64,000 nt of DNA from Streptomyces sp. NBC_00568. Its GTDB lineage: Bacteria > Actinomycetota > Actinomycetes > Streptomycetales > Streptomycetaceae. How positions within the stretch are numbered: position 1 is the stretch's first letter; every line of letters begins with the position of its first letter. The DNA lies in NCBI RefSeq assembly GCF_026341855.1, contig NZ_JAPENW010000001.1, forward strand, positions 7,352,788-7,416,787, written 5' to 3'. Below, piece after piece: positions 8,099-16,698 of the stretch. A program made the translations under genes and the position numbers. The notes beneath the pieces were generated by a model. The model saw nothing but the letters and a program-made list of their open reading frames with translations. It did not search any database and was not told where the DNA came from.

Positions 8099-10764
8099 CG
8101 GATGGGTTCCTTCGGCCTGGCATCGGAGGCTGCTGCGTTGGGCGGCTCTGCATGGCGTCCCGGGGTGGTGGTGATGGACGACGTGATGCGCGTGATGCGG
8201 GGGATGACGGCCTTGACCCGGCCGGTGTTCTGCCGTGGGCAGGTCAGGAGGAACTCGCCTTCGCGGCCGCGCTGTCCGACGGGGGACAGGCCGGTGGTCA
8301 CCAGCCGCAGCAGGTCTGGGTCGCCCGGGTCGAGTCCTACGAACTCCAGGCCACGGCGGGCACGTTCACGGTCCGCTGTGCGGGCGAGCGCCCGGTAGGC
8401 CATCAGGCCGCGGTCGGGGCCGAGTTCCTCGGCGTCGTGGGAGGCGGCGAGCAGGCCGGCACCGTGTTTGCGGCCGTCGTGGAGGATTTCGTGGACCAGG
8501 GCGGTGCCCTCGGCGGATGAGGTGAGCCAGTACAGCTCGTCCAGGACCACCGCGGTGAATCGCCCGGGGTCCTCGAACGCGGTCTGGCGGGCGATCGCTG
8601 CGATCAGGTAGAGCACCGCGCGGCCGATCAGGGCTTCGAGGGGCTGCTGGTGGAGGACTTCAGGCTTGTCGAACGCTGCTTTCGGGGGCAGCTTCAGTCC
8701 CGTGGTGGTGATGACGATCATGTCGGAGGTGCTGGAGGCGTCCAGACGCACCGGCGGCAGCGTCGGGTCGAACACCATCCGGGCCAGCGAGTTGGTCGCC
8801 ACCACCCGGATGAGGCCGGCGAGGGTGGCGGCCGCGTCCTGCCGCTTGCCCGCCGCCCGCACGGACATCTCCTCGAGGACCTGAAGCACCCGGTGCATGG
8901 AGGGGGCATCGCTGGCGGCAGCCTGTTCCACGGCATGGTGCAGGACCTCGCCGCTGGTGCTCATCGGGCCGATGCCGAGCTGGAGGGTGAGGTAGGACAG
9001 GGCGTAGTGGCGGCCCTCGGGTCCGTCGAACATCCGCAGCGGGTCGATCGACACCTCGGCCTGGGCGGCGTCGATGATCTGGACGCGGCCCTTGGCGGCT
9101 GAGCGCGCGAAGGTCGCCCATTCGCGTACGGGCGTGCGGTCGATGCAGATTGCGCAGCCACCGCGTGCCCACACCGCCTCCGCGATCAGTTTCTCCAGGA
9201 CGCTCTTGCCCGCGCCGAGGTCGCCGACGATGCCCATGGACGCGGACGCATCTCTCTTCGGGGCATCCGCAACGTTGATCATCACAGGGCGGGTGGTGCC
9301 GCTGTCCAGGTCGATGCCGAGGAACATGCCGTTCGGGTCGCCGACCTCGCCGACAGTGAAGGCGCCGCCCAGCGCCCAGTCCTCGGAGACCTGGTGCTGG
9401 GTGAACTCCCGCACGACAGCGGGCCGCACCGTGCCCGGCAGCCCCAGCGTGAACAACGCTTCCTGCAGGCCGGCCGGGCGCACCGCCCGGTAGTCCGCCC
9501 CGCCGAGCAGCGCGGCCAGCGCCCGGGCCCGCGCGTCGCAGACGGCTGCGGTCGGGCCCCACACCGTCAGCACGGTGACCGACTGCACCTCGACCTCGAC
9601 CGAGGTGCGTGACAGGCGGGCGTCCAGTTCGCCCAGATCACGGGCGGCCTCGGTCAGGGAGGCGGGCATCCCGGTGGGCCGGGCGTCGTACTGGTCGGCC
9701 TGGTCGATCAACTCGTTCTTCTTGCGCCGCACTTGGTCGCGTGCCTTTTCCGCGGGCACCAGGGTGAGGTCGACGGTGTAGTCGACGGGAAAGTCCAGCG
9801 TCTCGAGCTGGGCGAACAGATCGGCGGCATCCTGGCTGACGGCGGGCGGGCACTCGGCCAGCGCCAACTGCGCCTGGTAGCCCACGCCGATGTCGGATTC
9901 GACCTGCAGCCAGCGCCGCCTGAGCGGGGAGGAGGTGCTCAGCCGCCACCAGGCGTTGCGGCCCGACCGGGTGATGTGGCCTGCGCTCTTGAGATTGTCG
10001 ATGTCGTCGAGGGCGGGGTCGATGCCGCCTTCCTGCAGGCGGACCTGGCCGAGGTCGGCATAGCTGGGGGAGTGGAGCACGCCCTCGCGGACCTGACCGC
10101 CGTACAGCTCGCTCGCTTCGGCCTCAGCGAGCAGCGGCTCCGGCAGGCCGCGATGGAGTGCGTGCTGGACCATCCACACGATCTCCGCCGGACGGGCCGG
10201 ACGGAAGGCGATGCCGCCGGCGAGGGCGGCTTCCACGCGGGAGGCCTGCTCCCGGTAGGCGTTCACCTCACGCCGCGCCACCGGCGTGGGCAGGACGCCC
10301 AGCACCGGGCCGAGTTCGGCCCACATGGCCCCGAGCGATGCCGACAGCTGCAGGCCGGCTGTCTGGGTCTGCAGCGGTACGGCGAGCCACAGCGTGCGGC
10401 GGTGCATCTCCTGCTCGTCCAGCAGGTCAAGGGTGGCCTCGATGTTCTCCACCCACGGATGCGGGCCGTCATCCGACGAGGTATCAGCCGGCTCGATGCC
10501 CTCGATCATGCGGAGCGCGACCTCGCCCGGATCGACCTGCGCGCACATCCCGTACAGGCGCGGCGTGCCGGTCAGGGAGCGCACCAGGTGGGTGATCTTG
10601 GCGAGCTGTTCGTCGCGTACGGGTGCGGGCACGTAGGTGCCTTGAACGGTCTCCTCCGTCTGTCCGCGGGCGTCCGGGCCGGGATGCAGCCGGTAGAGGG
10701 CCCATACGCTGCCGTGCGCCGACCAGAGGAGGTGTCCGGCGATGTGCCGGATCGGGATCCTCAC
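8095..10764 (-). CDS. VirB4-like conjugation ATPase
   Basis: 889 aa. I set the start at the GTG overlapping the upstream stop (GTGA, 10761-10764), giving VRIPIRHIAGHLLWSAHGSV; the longer open frame upstream is a shadow of the neighbouring membrane-protein gene. The N-terminal half resembles the VirB4/TraC N-domain. The C-terminal half has Walker A (GDLGAGKSVLEKL, about residue 515), CIDRTPVREW, and Walker B (AVVLDELYWLTSS, about residue 738), followed by a GLLAASHDAEEL helix as in VirB4/TrwK motors. VirB4 proteins are hexameric ATPases that energise assembly and substrate transfer by type IV secretion channels. This is the most diagnostic gene for the machine's identity. Confidence 0.85.
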   Translation of the reverse strand: MRIPIRHIAGHLLWSAHGSVWALYRLHPGPDARGQTEETVQGTYVPAPVRDEQLAKITHLVRSLTGTPRLYGMCAQVDPGEVALRMIEGIEPADTSSDDGPHPWVENIEATLDLLDEQEMHRRTLWLAVPLQTQTAGLQLSASLGAMWAELGPVLGVLPTPVARREVNAYREQASRVEAALAGGIAFRPARPAEIVWMVQHALHRGLPEPLLAEAEASELYGGQVREGVLHSPSYADLGQVRLQEGGIDPALDDIDNLKSAGHITRSGRNAWWRLSTSSPLRRRWLQVESDIGVGYQAQLALAECPPAVSQDAADLFAQLETLDFPVDYTVDLTLVPAEKARDQVRRKKNELIDQADQYDARPTGMPASLTEAARDLGELDARLSRTSVEVEVQSVTVLTVWGPTAAVCDARARALAALLGGADYRAVRPAGLQEALFTLGLPGTVRPAVVREFTQHQVSEDWALGGAFTVGEVGDPNGMFLGIDLDSGTTRPVMINVADAPKRDASASMGIVGDLGAGKSVLEKLIAEAVWARGGCAICIDRTPVREWATFARSAAKGRVQIIDAAQAEVSIDPLRMFDGPEGRHYALSYLTLQLGIGPMSTSGEVLHHAVEQAAASDAPSMHRVLQVLEEMSVRAAGKRQDAAATLAGLIRVVATNSLARMVFDPTLPPVRLDASSTSDMIVITTTGLKLPPKAAFDKPEVLHQQPLEALIGRAVLYLIAAIARQTAFEDPGRFTAVVLDELYWLTSSAEGTALVHEILHDGRKHGAGLLAASHDAEELGPDRGLMAYRALARTADRERARRGLEFVGLDPGDPDLLRLVTTGLSPVGQRGREGEFLLTCPRQNTGRVKAVIPRITRITSSITTTPGRHAEPPNAAASDARPKEPIR

Positions 10765-11339
10765 CGCGTACCCCCTGCCTGCCCGGCGAGCGCGAGCAGC
10801 TGCTGCACGCCCGACAGCGGCGGTGGCGGCGCCGCGGGGCTGGTCGACGGCGGGCGCCGGCTCGTCGACCGGTGAACTGAGGCAGCAGTCCGGCGTGGCG
10901 TTCTTCCGCCCGGCCGACGAGCGGCACTGATAGAGGCGCTCGCCGTGGGGGAGGGGAGAGCGTCCTCGATGGTGAAGCCGCCGAGGAGCGGGCGGGGAGC
11001 ACGGTCGCGTGCGGCGTGGCCGCCGATCCGGCCTCCGCGAGGCTGCCAGCCCAGCAGCATCCAGCCCAGGGCCGCCTGCACCGGTGCACGGCCCCCGATC
11101 TTCGGCCTGCGCACCGCCCAGACCGCCAGCAGCCAGGCCACGATCGGGACGGGTCCCATCCACGACCACCACCTGATGGTCTTGATGAGAAGGAAGCCGC
11201 CGCCTACGGCGACCGCGATCTGGGCTGGGGTGTAGGGGCCGAGCGGGATCTTCCAGTCCGCCACTTTCCCCAGCACCCACGGGTGCCGGCGGGCCGAGGT
11301 GTAGAAGCGCCCCACCCGCCCGGCGGCGGCCGCGCTCAT
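10761..11339 (-). CDS. TcpE/PrgI-like small membrane protein
   Basis: 192 aa from the ATG at 11339, which overlaps the upstream TGA. The N-terminus FYTSARRHPWVLGKVADWKI followed by PLGPYTPAQIAVAVGGGFL resembles TcpE/PrgI-type proteins. Two hydrophobic helices follow (IAVAVGGGFLLIKTI and VPIVAWLLAVWAV), then a basic, Pro-rich tail of about 100 residues. Members of these families sit next to the VirB4-like ATPase gene in Gram-positive transfer systems, as here, and are thought to recruit it to the membrane. The similarity is modest, so the family call is tentative while the gene itself is secure. Confidence 0.7.
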   Translation of the reverse strand: MSAAAAGRVGRFYTSARRHPWVLGKVADWKIPLGPYTPAQIAVAVGGGFLLIKTIRWWSWMGPVPIVAWLLAVWAVRRPKIGGRAPVQAALGWMLLGWQPRGGRIGGHAARDRAPRPLLGGFTIEDALPSPTASASISAARRPGGRTPRRTAASVHRSTSRRPPSTSPAAPPPPLSGVQQLLALAGQAGGTR

Positions 11340-11677
11340 AGCCGGTCTCCCGTAGCTGCAGAGTGCGCCCGCACGACAGGATCGCGGGCGCGGACGATGC
11401 CGGGGATCGCGGGCGCACCCTTGGCCGGGTTCTTGACCTCGTCCTCGAACATGCCGGCAAGGTCCTCGCGGGAGTTGTACAACCCCAACGCGATGATCAT
11501 CAGCATCAGGGCGCCGATCCCTGCCTTGAGGCTGAACTTCTGGATCATGATGACGACCACGAGCACGACCAGGCCGGTCTGCAGGCCCTTGGTCGCCCAC
11601 TCCTTGAACATGTTGATCCAGCTGTCTCCGAGGTCGTTCAGCTCCCCGGCGAGCATCAGGCTGTGCACCGTGTTCAC
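11336..11677 (-). CDS. Small two-helix membrane protein of the transfer operon
   Basis: 113 aa from a GTG at 11677 that overlaps the TcpC-like stop (GTGA). Two strong hydrophobic helices are visible: GLQTGLVVLVVVIMIQKFSL (about residues 32-51) and GIGALMLMIIALGLY (about residues 54-68). A charged tail follows (SREDLAGMFEDEVKNPAKG). The hairpin topology and position between TcpC-like and TcpE-like genes recall VirB2/VirB3-sized components, but no signature proves it. The longer frame that starts at 11773 lies inside the upstream gene. Confidence 0.65.
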   Translation of the reverse strand: MNTVHSLMLAGELNDLGDSWINMFKEWATKGLQTGLVVLVVVIMIQKFSLKAGIGALMLMIIALGLYNSREDLAGMFEDEVKNPAKGAPAIPGIVRARDPVVRAHSAATGDRL

Positions 11678-12603
11678 CGGGCACCCCCGGCCTGGGCGGT
11701 TCCGGACTCCAGTCCGGCGACTTCCCACCGGCCCGAGCGGGCCTTCAGCACGACCTCGTAGGCCAGCGGCCACCGTCCTCCCGCATCCCGGGCTTCCACC
11801 TGGGCACGGACGTGCACCCGGGTGCCGTCGCCCGGCATCTGCTCGGCGGCCGCAGCCTTCTCGGCAGCGAGCACCTGCTGGACCCGGACCGTCGAGTACG
11901 GGGAGGGAGAGACGGCCGACAGCTTCACCCCAGGTGCGAGGTAGCGGTCCACCTCCCCGGCCCCCGTGAGGTACGCACCGAGGAACTCCCCGACAGCGGA
12001 AGTTAGATCCCCTTCAGGGACACTCACGCCGTACGACGACGCCGACACGTCGATCAGGGCCGGGCCGGCAACCACGCCGGGCTCCGCAGTCACCGCGAAC
12101 GCCGCGCCCGCACGGTCCACGGCGACGGGGACGGCGTAGTAGCGCACTGCTGCGCCGGCGTACTGAGCAGCCACCGTCACCGACCACACATCGCCCGCGC
12201 GGTGCGCACTGCGCACCGCCGTCACGGAGGCCAGCCTCGACTGCGCACCGGGGGAGGGGGCGGGCAGTTCGACGTCCGGCGCCATCGACTGCACAAGCAG
12301 GGCCTGCGCACCCGTGGCGTCATCCGCACTGCTGCGCAACCAGGCGCCGACGAACAGCTGCGCATAGCCGGCCGGATCAGCGGCCGCCGTGGTGCGCACT
12401 GCTGCGGGCCTGGTGGGTGTGGCCGCCTCGACCGTGGCCGGGGTGGAGGTGATGGCGACACCCAGGGCCACGGGGCCGGCCGCGATGACGGTCCACAGCG
12501 CCAGGCGCGAAAGCCGGACGCGGCGTCGCATCGCCTCCAGCCGGACTCCCGCGACCATCGGAGCAGCTGCCTCGCTGCCTGAGGCCTGCTTGCCAACAGA
12601 CAT
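11674..12603 (-). CDS. TcpC-like (VirB8-fold) conjugal transfer protein
   Basis: 309 aa, first gene of the minus-strand transfer operon. A cytoplasmic arginine-rich stretch and one membrane helix (LALWTVIAAGPVALGVAI, about residues 33-50) are followed by two successive NTF2-like domains: FVGAWLRSSADDATGAQALL starts the first, and VGEFLGAYLTGAGEVDRYLA starts the second. A central helix plus tandem NTF2-like domains is the hallmark of TcpC, a bitopic scaffold that binds other channel components. Upstream is a long control region with repeated palindromes that may regulate the whole operon. Confidence 0.8.
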   Translation of the reverse strand: MSVGKQASGSEAAAPMVAGVRLEAMRRRVRLSRLALWTVIAAGPVALGVAITSTPATVEAATPTRPAAVRTTAAADPAGYAQLFVGAWLRSSADDATGAQALLVQSMAPDVELPAPSPGAQSRLASVTAVRSAHRAGDVWSVTVAAQYAGAAVRYYAVPVAVDRAGAAFAVTAEPGVVAGPALIDVSASSYGVSVPEGDLTSAVGEFLGAYLTGAGEVDRYLAPGVKLSAVSPSPYSTVRVQQVLAAEKAAAAEQMPGDGTRVHVRAQVEARDAGGRWPLAYEVVLKARSGRWEVAGLESGTAQAGGAR

Positions 12604-12717
12604 GGTCGAACTCCCAGGTCAGAACGTGTACTTGCTGACCTTGAGGAAATCCAGCGCCCCTGACCCGACCACCGACCATCAGACCCCGACCACGGTCACG
12701 ATGGGGGCACAAAGCCG

Positions 12718-12748
12718 GTGGTCGGCCCGACCATGAGCCCGACCACGG
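12718..12748 (+). repeat. Palindromic operator-like element, copy 1
   Basis: A 31-base element with arms GTGGTCGG and CCGACCAC around an inner GGTCGGCCCGACC-type symmetry. Copy 2 at 13060-13090 differs by one base only. Two separated, same-orientation copies of a palindrome in a divergent promoter region are typical of binding sites for a dimeric repressor. Confidence 0.65.
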
Positions 12749-12975
12749 CCCCTGAGACATGCACCGCCCCTGAAGCGGCGGGAAGGGGGCGAGTCGCGAG
12801 CCTCCAGCCCCAGGCGGAGAGTCCGGCGACGGATCGGGACGCGCATCGCCCCCGAGAGAGGGGGGCACGCAACGCGGGTGCGCACGACATGGTCGAGTCC
12901 GCAGCCAGTACGCCGACGCCGCGGTCTGACCCTGCGCAGCCGCCCGTACCTGTCCACTACGCAGAACTTCGAATG

Positions 12976-12999
12976 CCTTGCGCAGCCACCTGCGCAAGG
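12976..12999 (+). repeat. Perfect hairpin (10-bp stem)
   Basis: CCTTGCGCAG, a four-base CCAC loop and CTGCGCAAGG form a perfect inverted repeat in the intergenic region. There is no T-run, so it is not an obvious terminator; it may be a protein-binding site or part of an origin. Confidence 0.5.
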
Positions 13000-13059
13000 A
13001 GAGCTACCTCGCTGCGCACCGTGATTGCGCATCCTCCCTCGAGCGCACGGGGGACACCC

Positions 13060-13090
13060 GTGGTCGGCCCGACCATGAGTCCGACCACGG
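13060..13090 (+). repeat. Palindromic operator-like element, copy 2
   Basis: Same 31-base element as at 12718-12748 with a single C-to-T difference, in the same orientation, 195 bases before the nearest plus-strand start codon. Confidence 0.65.
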
Positions 13091-13285
13091 CAGCCCCGTG
13101 CGCATGGTGCCGGATCGTGACCGATGGTCGGGGGTTATGGCTGTCAGCCTGGTCGTTGGTGCCCGGTGAGCTGCTGGCATGGATCTCGGATACCTCTCCT
13201 CACTTGGTAGCCCCGGACACCTCGGGTTCGTAGCCTCATCCCAGAACGGGGGCCGCCGCGGGCCCGTGGCAGCCGAGGCAGCACG

Positions 13286-14749
13286 GTGAGCCGCTTCGGG
13301 GCGGGGATCCGTCGCGGGGTGATGGCGGCGGATCAGTTCACCCAGATCGCCAACGGCCTGTTCCGCGATGCCCGGCTCTCCTTCAAGGCGAAGGGAATCT
13401 TCGGCTTCATCAGCACCCACGCCACCGGCTGGCACGTCACGGTTGCCAACCTCGTGCGCGATGGACCCGACGGGCGGGACGCCGTGCGCGCCGGCCTGAG
13501 TGAACTGCAGCGGCACGGCTACCTCGTCCGCAACCAGCTGAGGCACGACGACGGGACGCTCGGCGAGATCGTCTACTCGATCACGGACCGCCCGGCGTCT
13601 CTCGACACCGCAATCGCGCAGACACAGGGCACGGCATCCGTCTGCGCTTTACCGAACGGGTCGGCGGCCGACTTCGGAGCGGGGATTTGCCGTGGGGTGA
13701 TGGCGGCGGACCAGTTCACCCAGATCGCCAACGGCCTGTTCCGCGACCGACGGTTGTCGTTCAAGGCCCGCGGCCTGTTCGGGCTCATCAGCACGCACAG
13801 GAACGGCTGGCGGATGAGCGCGCCGGACGTGGCGCGCCGCAGCCGGGACGGCCAGGCAGCCGTCAAAAGCGGGCTGAAGGAGCTGGAGAAGCACGGCTTC
13901 CTGCTCCGGGAACGCAAGCGCCACCCCGACGGCACCCTCGGCGCGGCCACGTACGTCATCACCGACCTGCCCAGCCTGCAGAGCACCAGGTCCGAGCCGA
14001 TGTCGGGTTTTCCACCGGTGGATAGCCCGACGTCGGTTCATCGCCCCGCTAAGAACACCAACAGAAAGAACACCACGAAGCAGAAGACCAGCCCCCTCCG
14101 TCCGTGCGATCGCGCCGACGTCGCGACGCCCCCGAGGGCGAGCCGGCCGGACACGCCGGCATTCCTGCCGGTCGATCTTCCGGCGGACGAGATACATCCA
14201 GGGATCCGGCTGCTACTTGAGATCGGAGCGGGCCGCCCCGAACTCCTACTGACCGGGAAGGCGCTGAGCGATCAGGGCCGTGTGGTCACCGTGATGATGG
14301 AGTCCGGCTGGAGCAGTGAGCAGCTGCATCACGTCATCGCCGACCGGCCGTTGCCGAGCCCGGTACGCACCTCCGTCGGTGCGATCATCGCCGCCCGCCT
14401 GCGGTCCGCTCAGGCCTACCCGCCACCCGCCGCCCCGGACAGCCGGTACCACCGCGGCGACGTCCTGCAGGACGAGCCGCCCGCAGGGCCGGTGACCGAG
14501 CAGTCCTCCGCGGCGTTGGCGGCCCGCACGGTTGCCGAGGCCCTGACCTACCGGGCACTTGTCGAGTGCGCCTGCTGCGGCGTGCCCGGCACCGCCCTGG
14601 GCGAAGACCTCTGCCCGGCCTGCCTGGGCTGGCCGCCGTGCCGAACCTGCCCAGGGCCGACACCCCGCCGGGCCCGTCCCGATAGCGACGGCCGCTGCAC
14701 CACCTGCGCCACCGCATCCACCTACCTGCCGCAACGGAGCACACCATGA
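13286..14749 (+). CDS. Tandem winged-helix DNA-binding protein with Cys-rich C-terminus
   Basis: 487 aa from a GTG at 13286, with GAGG about 10 bases upstream; an ATG at 13322 is an alternative. Two copies of a winged-helix domain follow one another (about residues 1-110 and 130-240). Both begin with GVMAADQFTQIANGLFRD and contain LSFKAKG/LSFKARG, ISTH and LxxHGxLxR; this is the helix-turn-helix type found in plasmid replication or control proteins. The middle is a variable linker. The C-terminus (about residues 415-480) has Cys pairs (CACCGVP, CPACLGWPPCRTC, CTTCA) that could bind zinc. A DNA-binding role in plasmid control or replication is inferred. Confidence 0.8.
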   Translation: MSRFGAGIRRGVMAADQFTQIANGLFRDARLSFKAKGIFGFISTHATGWHVTVANLVRDGPDGRDAVRAGLSELQRHGYLVRNQLRHDDGTLGEIVYSITDRPASLDTAIAQTQGTASVCALPNGSAADFGAGICRGVMAADQFTQIANGLFRDRRLSFKARGLFGLISTHRNGWRMSAPDVARRSRDGQAAVKSGLKELEKHGFLLRERKRHPDGTLGAATYVITDLPSLQSTRSEPMSGFPPVDSPTSVHRPAKNTNRKNTTKQKTSPLRPCDRADVATPPRASRPDTPAFLPVDLPADEIHPGIRLLLEIGAGRPELLLTGKALSDQGRVVTVMMESGWSSEQLHHVIADRPLPSPVRTSVGAIIAARLRSAQAYPPPAAPDSRYHRGDVLQDEPPAGPVTEQSSAALAARTVAEALTYRALVECACCGVPGTALGEDLCPACLGWPPCRTCPGPTPRRARPDSDGRCTTCATASTYLPQRSTP

Positions 14750-16161
14750 TCACCTTTGCCTCGCCGACGTCCGGGATCGCTCAGCGGCTGAGCCTGCTGG
14801 GACAGCAGCCCAAGCGATGGGAGAAGAAGCGGTCCCGCGCGGTGCGCCTCGGCCGCGGCTACTCCGGGCTGGGCTGCGAGCCTGCCCTGATTCGGGAGCA
14901 GGCCGGATGGGGGTGGATCGACTGGAGCGTCCCGGCCGACGGCAGCCTGCCCGAACAGCCGCACCGGATCGCCGTGTCCACTCCGATCGCGACACGTACC
15001 CAGCGCATCGGCCTGCGCTGGCTGGCCAGGAGCTGCGCACACCGGATCCGCCTCGGCCCGGTGGCCGTACGGACCGCTACAGCCGCCGTCGCAGTCCTTG
15101 CTCTGGCGGCGGCCGTCCTTGCGATCCTTCATGGCATCCCGTTTGGTCTCGTGCTGCCGGCAGCCGCCCTGGCTCCGCTCCTCGTGGAGCACCTGCGCGA
15201 CCCGCTCGAGGCCCGCGTTGGCGAGAACGTCCGGATCGTCGAGGCCGAAGCCGCCTGCCGCTACCTGCACCGCCTCGCCGCTCTGCACGCCAGCCTCGTC
15301 CGGGCAGCCGCCGGCAGCGACCACCCCGAGGTACGGCACGCCGTCGAGACCGGTCACCACCAGCTGTTCGACACCGCGGACCTGCTCCAGCAGCACGACA
15401 CCCGCTCCGCCTCCGGCGAGCTCATCGCCCGGGAGCAGCTGATGCAGCAACTCGCCGTCCGCATCCGCCACATCGTCGCCCCCACGCCGGACGGCGCACC
15501 GTCCGTCCGGCACGACCGGGCCGACGCACCGCAGCCGCTGGGCCCCTATCCGCCCAGGCCCCACCCCTCAGCCGGCCATTCGGCGCCCATCGCGCCGATG
15601 AAGGAGGAACCGCACATGCCCCAGGACGGCCCCCAAGGGCCGGCTCGCCAGGTGTATCTGCTCTTCGCCCACGAGGCCTACTACCCGGCCGCCGGCCAGG
15701 AGATCAACACTTCGCTGGTGGCCGCAGCCTCCCTGCTCCACCCGCGCGTGCGCCAGCCCGACGGCGCCCGCATCCACGACCGCCTGACCCGCGGCCGACG
15801 GCAGGCAGAGATCGTGCCACTGTCCACGCTCACCCACGAACTGGACGGCGGCACGCGCTGGCCGGAGGTCGGCGACTGGGAGGCGGTCACCGCAGACCTG
15901 CTCCAGCTCATCCAGGACGGCGCATGCGACGCCCTCAGCCTGGACCTGCCATACATCGCCCGTGCCCTGGTGTGCTCCGGTCCGCACAGCCGAGTCCGGG
16001 CCTACGACCCGGCGGCCGGGCGATATCAGACGTGGGGGCCCGCCGACCGGATCGAGGTCCTGGTTGAGGTCGGCAAGCAATTGGCCTTCGCGGAAGCCGG
16101 GCGCGCCCTGTGGCCGGGCGACGGTCTGCTCCGTCCTGCTCATCCCGGCAAAGGCACGTGA
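14746..16161 (+). CDS. Membrane protein with a C-terminal soluble domain; possible two-gene fusion
   Basis: 471 aa, overlapping the previous stop by 4 bases (ATGA). Residues of about 1-100 are basic and soluble. Two adjacent hydrophobic helices follow (VAVLALAAAVLAILHGIPFG and LVLPAAALAPLLVEHL, about residues 118-150). Then comes a helical region and a Pro-rich linker. A separate domain starts near residue 291 (QVYLLFAHEAYYPAAGQEIN). A strong Shine-Dalgarno AAGGAGGA at 15601-15608 precedes an in-frame ATG at 15616, so the C-terminal 181 residues may also be made independently. No family recognised. Confidence 0.7.
   Translation: MITFASPTSGIAQRLSLLGQQPKRWEKKRSRAVRLGRGYSGLGCEPALIREQAGWGWIDWSVPADGSLPEQPHRIAVSTPIATRTQRIGLRWLARSCAHRIRLGPVAVRTATAAVAVLALAAAVLAILHGIPFGLVLPAAALAPLLVEHLRDPLEARVGENVRIVEAEAACRYLHRLAALHASLVRAAAGSDHPEVRHAVETGHHQLFDTADLLQQHDTRSASGELIAREQLMQQLAVRIRHIVAPTPDGAPSVRHDRADAPQPLGPYPPRPHPSAGHSAPIAPMKEEPHMPQDGPQGPARQVYLLFAHEAYYPAAGQEINTSLVAAASLLHPRVRQPDGARIHDRLTRGRRQAEIVPLSTLTHELDGGTRWPEVGDWEAVTADLLQLIQDGACDALSLDLPYIARALVCSGPHSRVRAYDPAAGRYQTWGPADRIEVLVEVGKQLAFAEAGRALWPGDGLLRPAHPGKGT
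15601..15618 (+). promoter_or_regulatory. Strong internal ribosome binding site and start codon
   Basis: AAGGAGGA at 15601-15608 and an in-frame ATG at 15616-15618, seven bases after the motif, inside the 14746-16161 frame. It would give a separate 181-aa product. Confidence 0.5.
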
Positions 16162-16347
16162 TGTCTGGCCACGAAGCGTCCGCAGTACGGGACGGCGGCA
16201 ACGCCGTCTGCAGGATCACGCTGCGCTGGTAGCTAAGGCTCGCTTGTCCGTCGATACCGGCGCTGCGAAGACGGGCTTGCTCGCCCACGTCGCGGGGCTC
16301 ATCATGATGTGGCCCAAATACTGCGGTTGTGCCAGGAGTTGAAGAAG

Positions 16348-16698
16348 ATGTGGTTCTCTCGCGGCAAGCCGGACGACGGTCCTGCTGAGGTCTCCGTCGA
16401 ACTGGTGTCTGCCGTGCGGGCACTCCGTGCACAGATCACCGAGGCGGCCGCGTCCGACCCCGACTCGGACCTGCGCTTCCAAATGGGCCCGATCCAGTTG
16501 GAGTTCACTGTTGCGCTGACCCGCGACCGGACTGCCAAGGGCGGGATCAAGGCATGGGTCGTCACGGCCGACGCGGAGCGCAAGCGGTCCATGGCGCACA
16601 CCCATCGCGTGACGCTCAACCTCACCCCCGTGTCGGCCGCCACCGGCGAGAGCCCGGAGATCCGTAACACCGAGTCCGGCCACCGCATCGTCCGATGA
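16348..16698 (+). CDS. Trypco2-domain protein (partner of trypsin-NACHT)
   Basis: 116 aa from the ATG at 16348, chosen because AGGAG lies 9 bases upstream. It overlaps the following protease-NTPase gene by 4 bases (ATGA). It has the short alpha-beta domain layout of trypsin co-occurring domain 2 proteins: VELVSAVRALRAQITEAAA, FQMGPIQLEFTVALTRD, GGIKAWVVTADAERKRSM, and THRVTLNLTPV near the end. Such domains are found next to trypsin-like peptidase-NTPase genes in counter-invader systems and probably serve as the sensor or substrate of the peptidase. A homologue sits in front of the second system at 52977. Confidence 0.8.
   Translation: MWFSRGKPDDGPAEVSVELVSAVRALRAQITEAAASDPDSDLRFQMGPIQLEFTVALTRDRTAKGGIKAWVVTADAERKRSMAHTHRVTLNLTPVSAATGESPEIRNTESGHRIVR

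Larger units (their letters stand above)
12604..13285 (+). promoter_or_regulatory. Divergent control region with repeated palindromes
   Basis: 682 bases without a convincing gene, between the minus-strand transfer operon and the plus-strand duplicated winged-helix gene. It contains two near-identical 31-base elements (listed separately), further TGGTCGG / CCGACCA half-sites near 12665-12695 and 13121-13138, a perfect 10-bp hairpin at 12976-12999 and several TGCGCA words. This is the natural place for promoters and operators of both units, and perhaps for an origin. No clear -10/-35 pair could be assigned. Confidence 0.6.
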
